The translations under genes were made by a program, and so were the position numbers. A DNA stretch of 64,000 bases, from NCBI GenBank assembly GCA_922989275.2, contig OV277868.1, positions 22,068,291 through 22,132,290 of the forward strand, read 5' to 3'. Shown here one piece after another: positions 62,168-64,000 of this stretch. The notes under the pieces were generated by a model. The model saw only the letters and a program-made list of their open reading frames with translations. It did not search any database and was not told where the DNA came from. This DNA is from Gari tellinella. Lineage: Eukaryota; Mollusca; Bivalvia; Cardiida; Psammobiidae. Each line of letters begins with the position of its first letter. Position 1 is the first letter of the stretch.

Positions 62168-63853
62168 TTAATCTGCTTTCTTCTCCGTGTCGTCACTAGT
62201 GTCTTTGCTATCTTTCTCCTCTGTTTTATCTGCCGAGTCCTCTCCTGTTTTATCTCCAGAACTGTCCTCTTTTTTCTCAGTGTCTTTAACAGTTAAACTT
62301 TCCAGTTTTTCAGTAACGTCTTTAGCTTCTTCTGTACTAGTGTCCTGAGAGTCTTTCTTCTCCTCCGTTGATTTATCACTGTCGCCTTCACTGTCAGAGT
62401 CGGGGTCTTCTGCTACACCATCTGCAATGAGTTTATAATACAGTTAAACCAGTGCTACACCATCTGAAACAAGTTAGCAGGGCTCCAGATAAGAGGTAGA
62501 ACTTTGTGTCAACAAATCAAACATTTTATCACTCATTCAACACCAAATCCTATGGTGTTACTACTCATTAGAATCGTCTCAAAGAGACGATTCTAATGAG
62601 TAGTGACACAATAGGGTTTAATTCAGAAATAAAGATTTTAAGTTTTGAAAAACTACCCTTATCTGTTGCTCTGGTCAGTAGTAAAATTTAAACCATGGCA
62701 TTACCAGGGTTGCCATAAGTTGTTCATGAAAATTCCTGAGATTTTCAAATATATTTTCTGTTTCTCAAGAGTGATTTCTTAAAGCAGGTTGAAAGTAATG
62801 CAGAATGGGACTTAAGGTGCATTCTGCTTTACTTTCAGCCTGCTTTAAGCTACCAACTGCTATGATAAAAATCCAAAGATTTGGGAAAAATCCTGAGAAA
62901 TGGCAGCACTGCATTACCCCATAAACATGCCTTTGTACGTCTTTAATCTATTCCTCACCTCATGAAACTAGTTCCAATTTATACAGCCATGAATATCAAG
63001 CATAAGAAATATTTTCCATCTCCTAGCGGATGGTAGCTTAAATCTTGCTGAAAGTATAGCAGAGTGTGTCTTAAGGCAACCTGCTTGAAGTGGTCACCTG
63101 TTTTCAAAATTAGAAACAGACTATGGAGTAAAAGGCTGAGAGTAAAGCAGAAAGAGCCTTAAGAAGCATCCTGCTGTATTTTCAACATGCTTTTAAAGGT
63201 CACTCATCTTTAATCTTAGAATCGGGATATGGAGTATAGAATTAAGCAGCAATCGCCTCGTCCAATATTGATTATGACTGCTGTGTACTCGTCCAATAGA
63301 ATTCAGTATTGTACTCAACAACACTGTTAAATAACCTCTTAGTGTTGACAGTTTGATTATGCAATCCATAGTCGACTATTTTGACTTTAGCTATCCCATT
63401 AACCCTTTTCTCCATAGAAGCGACTTTTAGCGTATTTAATTTATTCCTCCGCTGAAGAAAATAGTTCCAGTTTATACCCACGTGAACAATTGCCATTACA
63501 AACATATTACATAGCCTAGCAGATTTTAGCTTAAAGCTGGCTGAAAGTAAAGCAGAATGTGCCTTAAGGCACATTCTGCTTTACTTTCAACCTGCTTTAA
63601 GTGGTCACCTGTCTTCAAAACAAGAAACAGACTATGAGGTAAAGGGTTAAGTCGATATCATCGGCTACTGAGCCACCCCTGTAGAGGCATGAAAAGACAC
63701 TTCATATCAGGAGTTGCCTCCAGAGTATAGAGGTGGGTGGGGTAAAGGTTTAACATGCCCACTTACTTTTCTGTAGTGATTCATTGTGTTTGGGTATTAA
63801 AGCTGTCATCATTTTCTGAGCCTCTAAAAACTTTTCTTTGTACTTCTGAGCAT
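62168..63853 (-). CDS. RanBP1-like Ran-binding protein, C-terminal two exons (partial)
   Basis: RanBP1 binds Ran-GTP and assists RanGAP in nuclear transport. Exons in transcript order: 63853-63767 and 62421-62168 (stop TAA 62168-62170); the 5' exons lie beyond the right edge. The first encodes DAQKYKEKFLEAQKMM, resembling the end of the Ran-binding domain (family form: AQKFKxKFEECxK). The second encodes an acidic Lys/Glu/Ser/Asp tail containing VTEKLESLTVKD, close to the vertebrate RanBP1 tail motif VAEKLEALSVKE. The intron phase (1) closes. The tail is longer than the vertebrate one by my recollection. The intron and 3' flank are packed with M4 and M5 MITEs. Other acidic-tailed Ran-binding proteins are possible but the tail motif favours RanBP1. 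Confidence 0.78.
62478..62676. mobile_element. M5 foldback MITE in RanBP1 intron
   Basis: CAGGGCTCCAGATAAGAGGT to ATCTGTTGCTCTGG; perfect inner palindrome CTCATTAGAATCGTCTCAAA G and mirror. Confidence 0.9.
62703..62915. mobile_element. M13 MITE in RanBP1 intron
   Basis: CCAGGGTTGCCATAAGTTGT to GAGAAATGGCAGCACTG; cassette II hairpin AAAGCAGGTTGAAAGTAATG CAG between. Relative of the GPCR element at 30282. Confidence 0.78.
62920..63650. mobile_element. M4 MITE cluster
   Basis: 62920-63135 is a decayed copy; 63400-63650 is a good one: TTAACCCTTTTCTCCATAGA AG to CTATGAGGTAAAGGGTTAA, with perfect hairpin AAAGTAAAGCAGAATGTGCC TTAAGGCACATTC at 63540-63590. Confidence 0.85.
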
Positions 63854-64000
63854 CTGAAACAAAGCAATAAATGTCCTGAACCAATAGTTTAAACCAGGAT
63901 TATCACTTAATTAATACCTCTACAACCAGGTTTACAAAACACACAGGGGCATCTCTGTTCACATAAGTAATTTGTGTCATGCGGATTAATACCAGATAAA

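Overview
The window looks like nuclear DNA of an animal, most likely a marine bivalve or related mollusc. This rests on five small-exon genes with GT-AG introns, AT-rich sequence, complete lack of bacterial gene packing, a CYP4-clan P450 and a clan-2 P450, and an extreme load of short palindromic inverted-repeat transposons (MITEs). The species assignment is inference; no organelle or rRNA marker is present.

Genes, left to right. (1) 473-7122 (+): 3' half of a clan-2 (CYP2/CYP17-like) cytochrome P450 in four exons. The exon after the K-helix exon is preceded by ten partial copies of itself in an 83-bp tandem array. (2) 8722-24103 (-): a complete 12-exon CYP4-family P450 whose exon phases all close, giving 498 residues. 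The two P450 genes converge tail to tail. (3) 28345-34090 (-): a seven-helix receptor (divergent rhodopsin-like GPCR) of about 730 residues in three exons, with a very long Ser/Arg-rich tail. (4) 48382-48558 (+): a candidate orphan terminal exon with a poly(A) signal. (5) 52057-53358 (+): a 433-residue, intronless, mostly disordered protein of unknown function. (6) 62168-63853 (-): the last two exons of a RanBP1-like Ran-binding protein that continues past the right edge.

Almost everything else is repeats. At least ten MITE families (called M1-M13 here) recur. Several families with unrelated ends share one ~65-bp central perfect-hairpin cassette built around AAACAG...GATCAGAcGcc, seen more than 40 times. 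A second hairpin cassette (AAAGCAGG...GTAAAGCAGAA) is shared by families M4, M7 and M13. There are also minisatellites at 3.6, 9.1, 15.7, 21.2, 34.3, 38, 40 and 56 kb, large foldbacks at 22.1, 22.7, 26.0 and 44.4 kb, a tRNA-derived SINE at 31.1 kb, a LINE 3' end at 25.5 kb and a TTAA-flanked element carrying a tRNA-like sequence at 41.9 kb.

The genes and repeats interact physically. MITEs end 8-20 bp from several splice sites, one overlaps the proposed 3' splice site of the GPCR main exon, and two P450 exons have been partly tandem-duplicated together with their 3' splice sites. The coordinates of genes are derived by hand from splice phase and P450 motif continuity; family names of repeats are local labels only.
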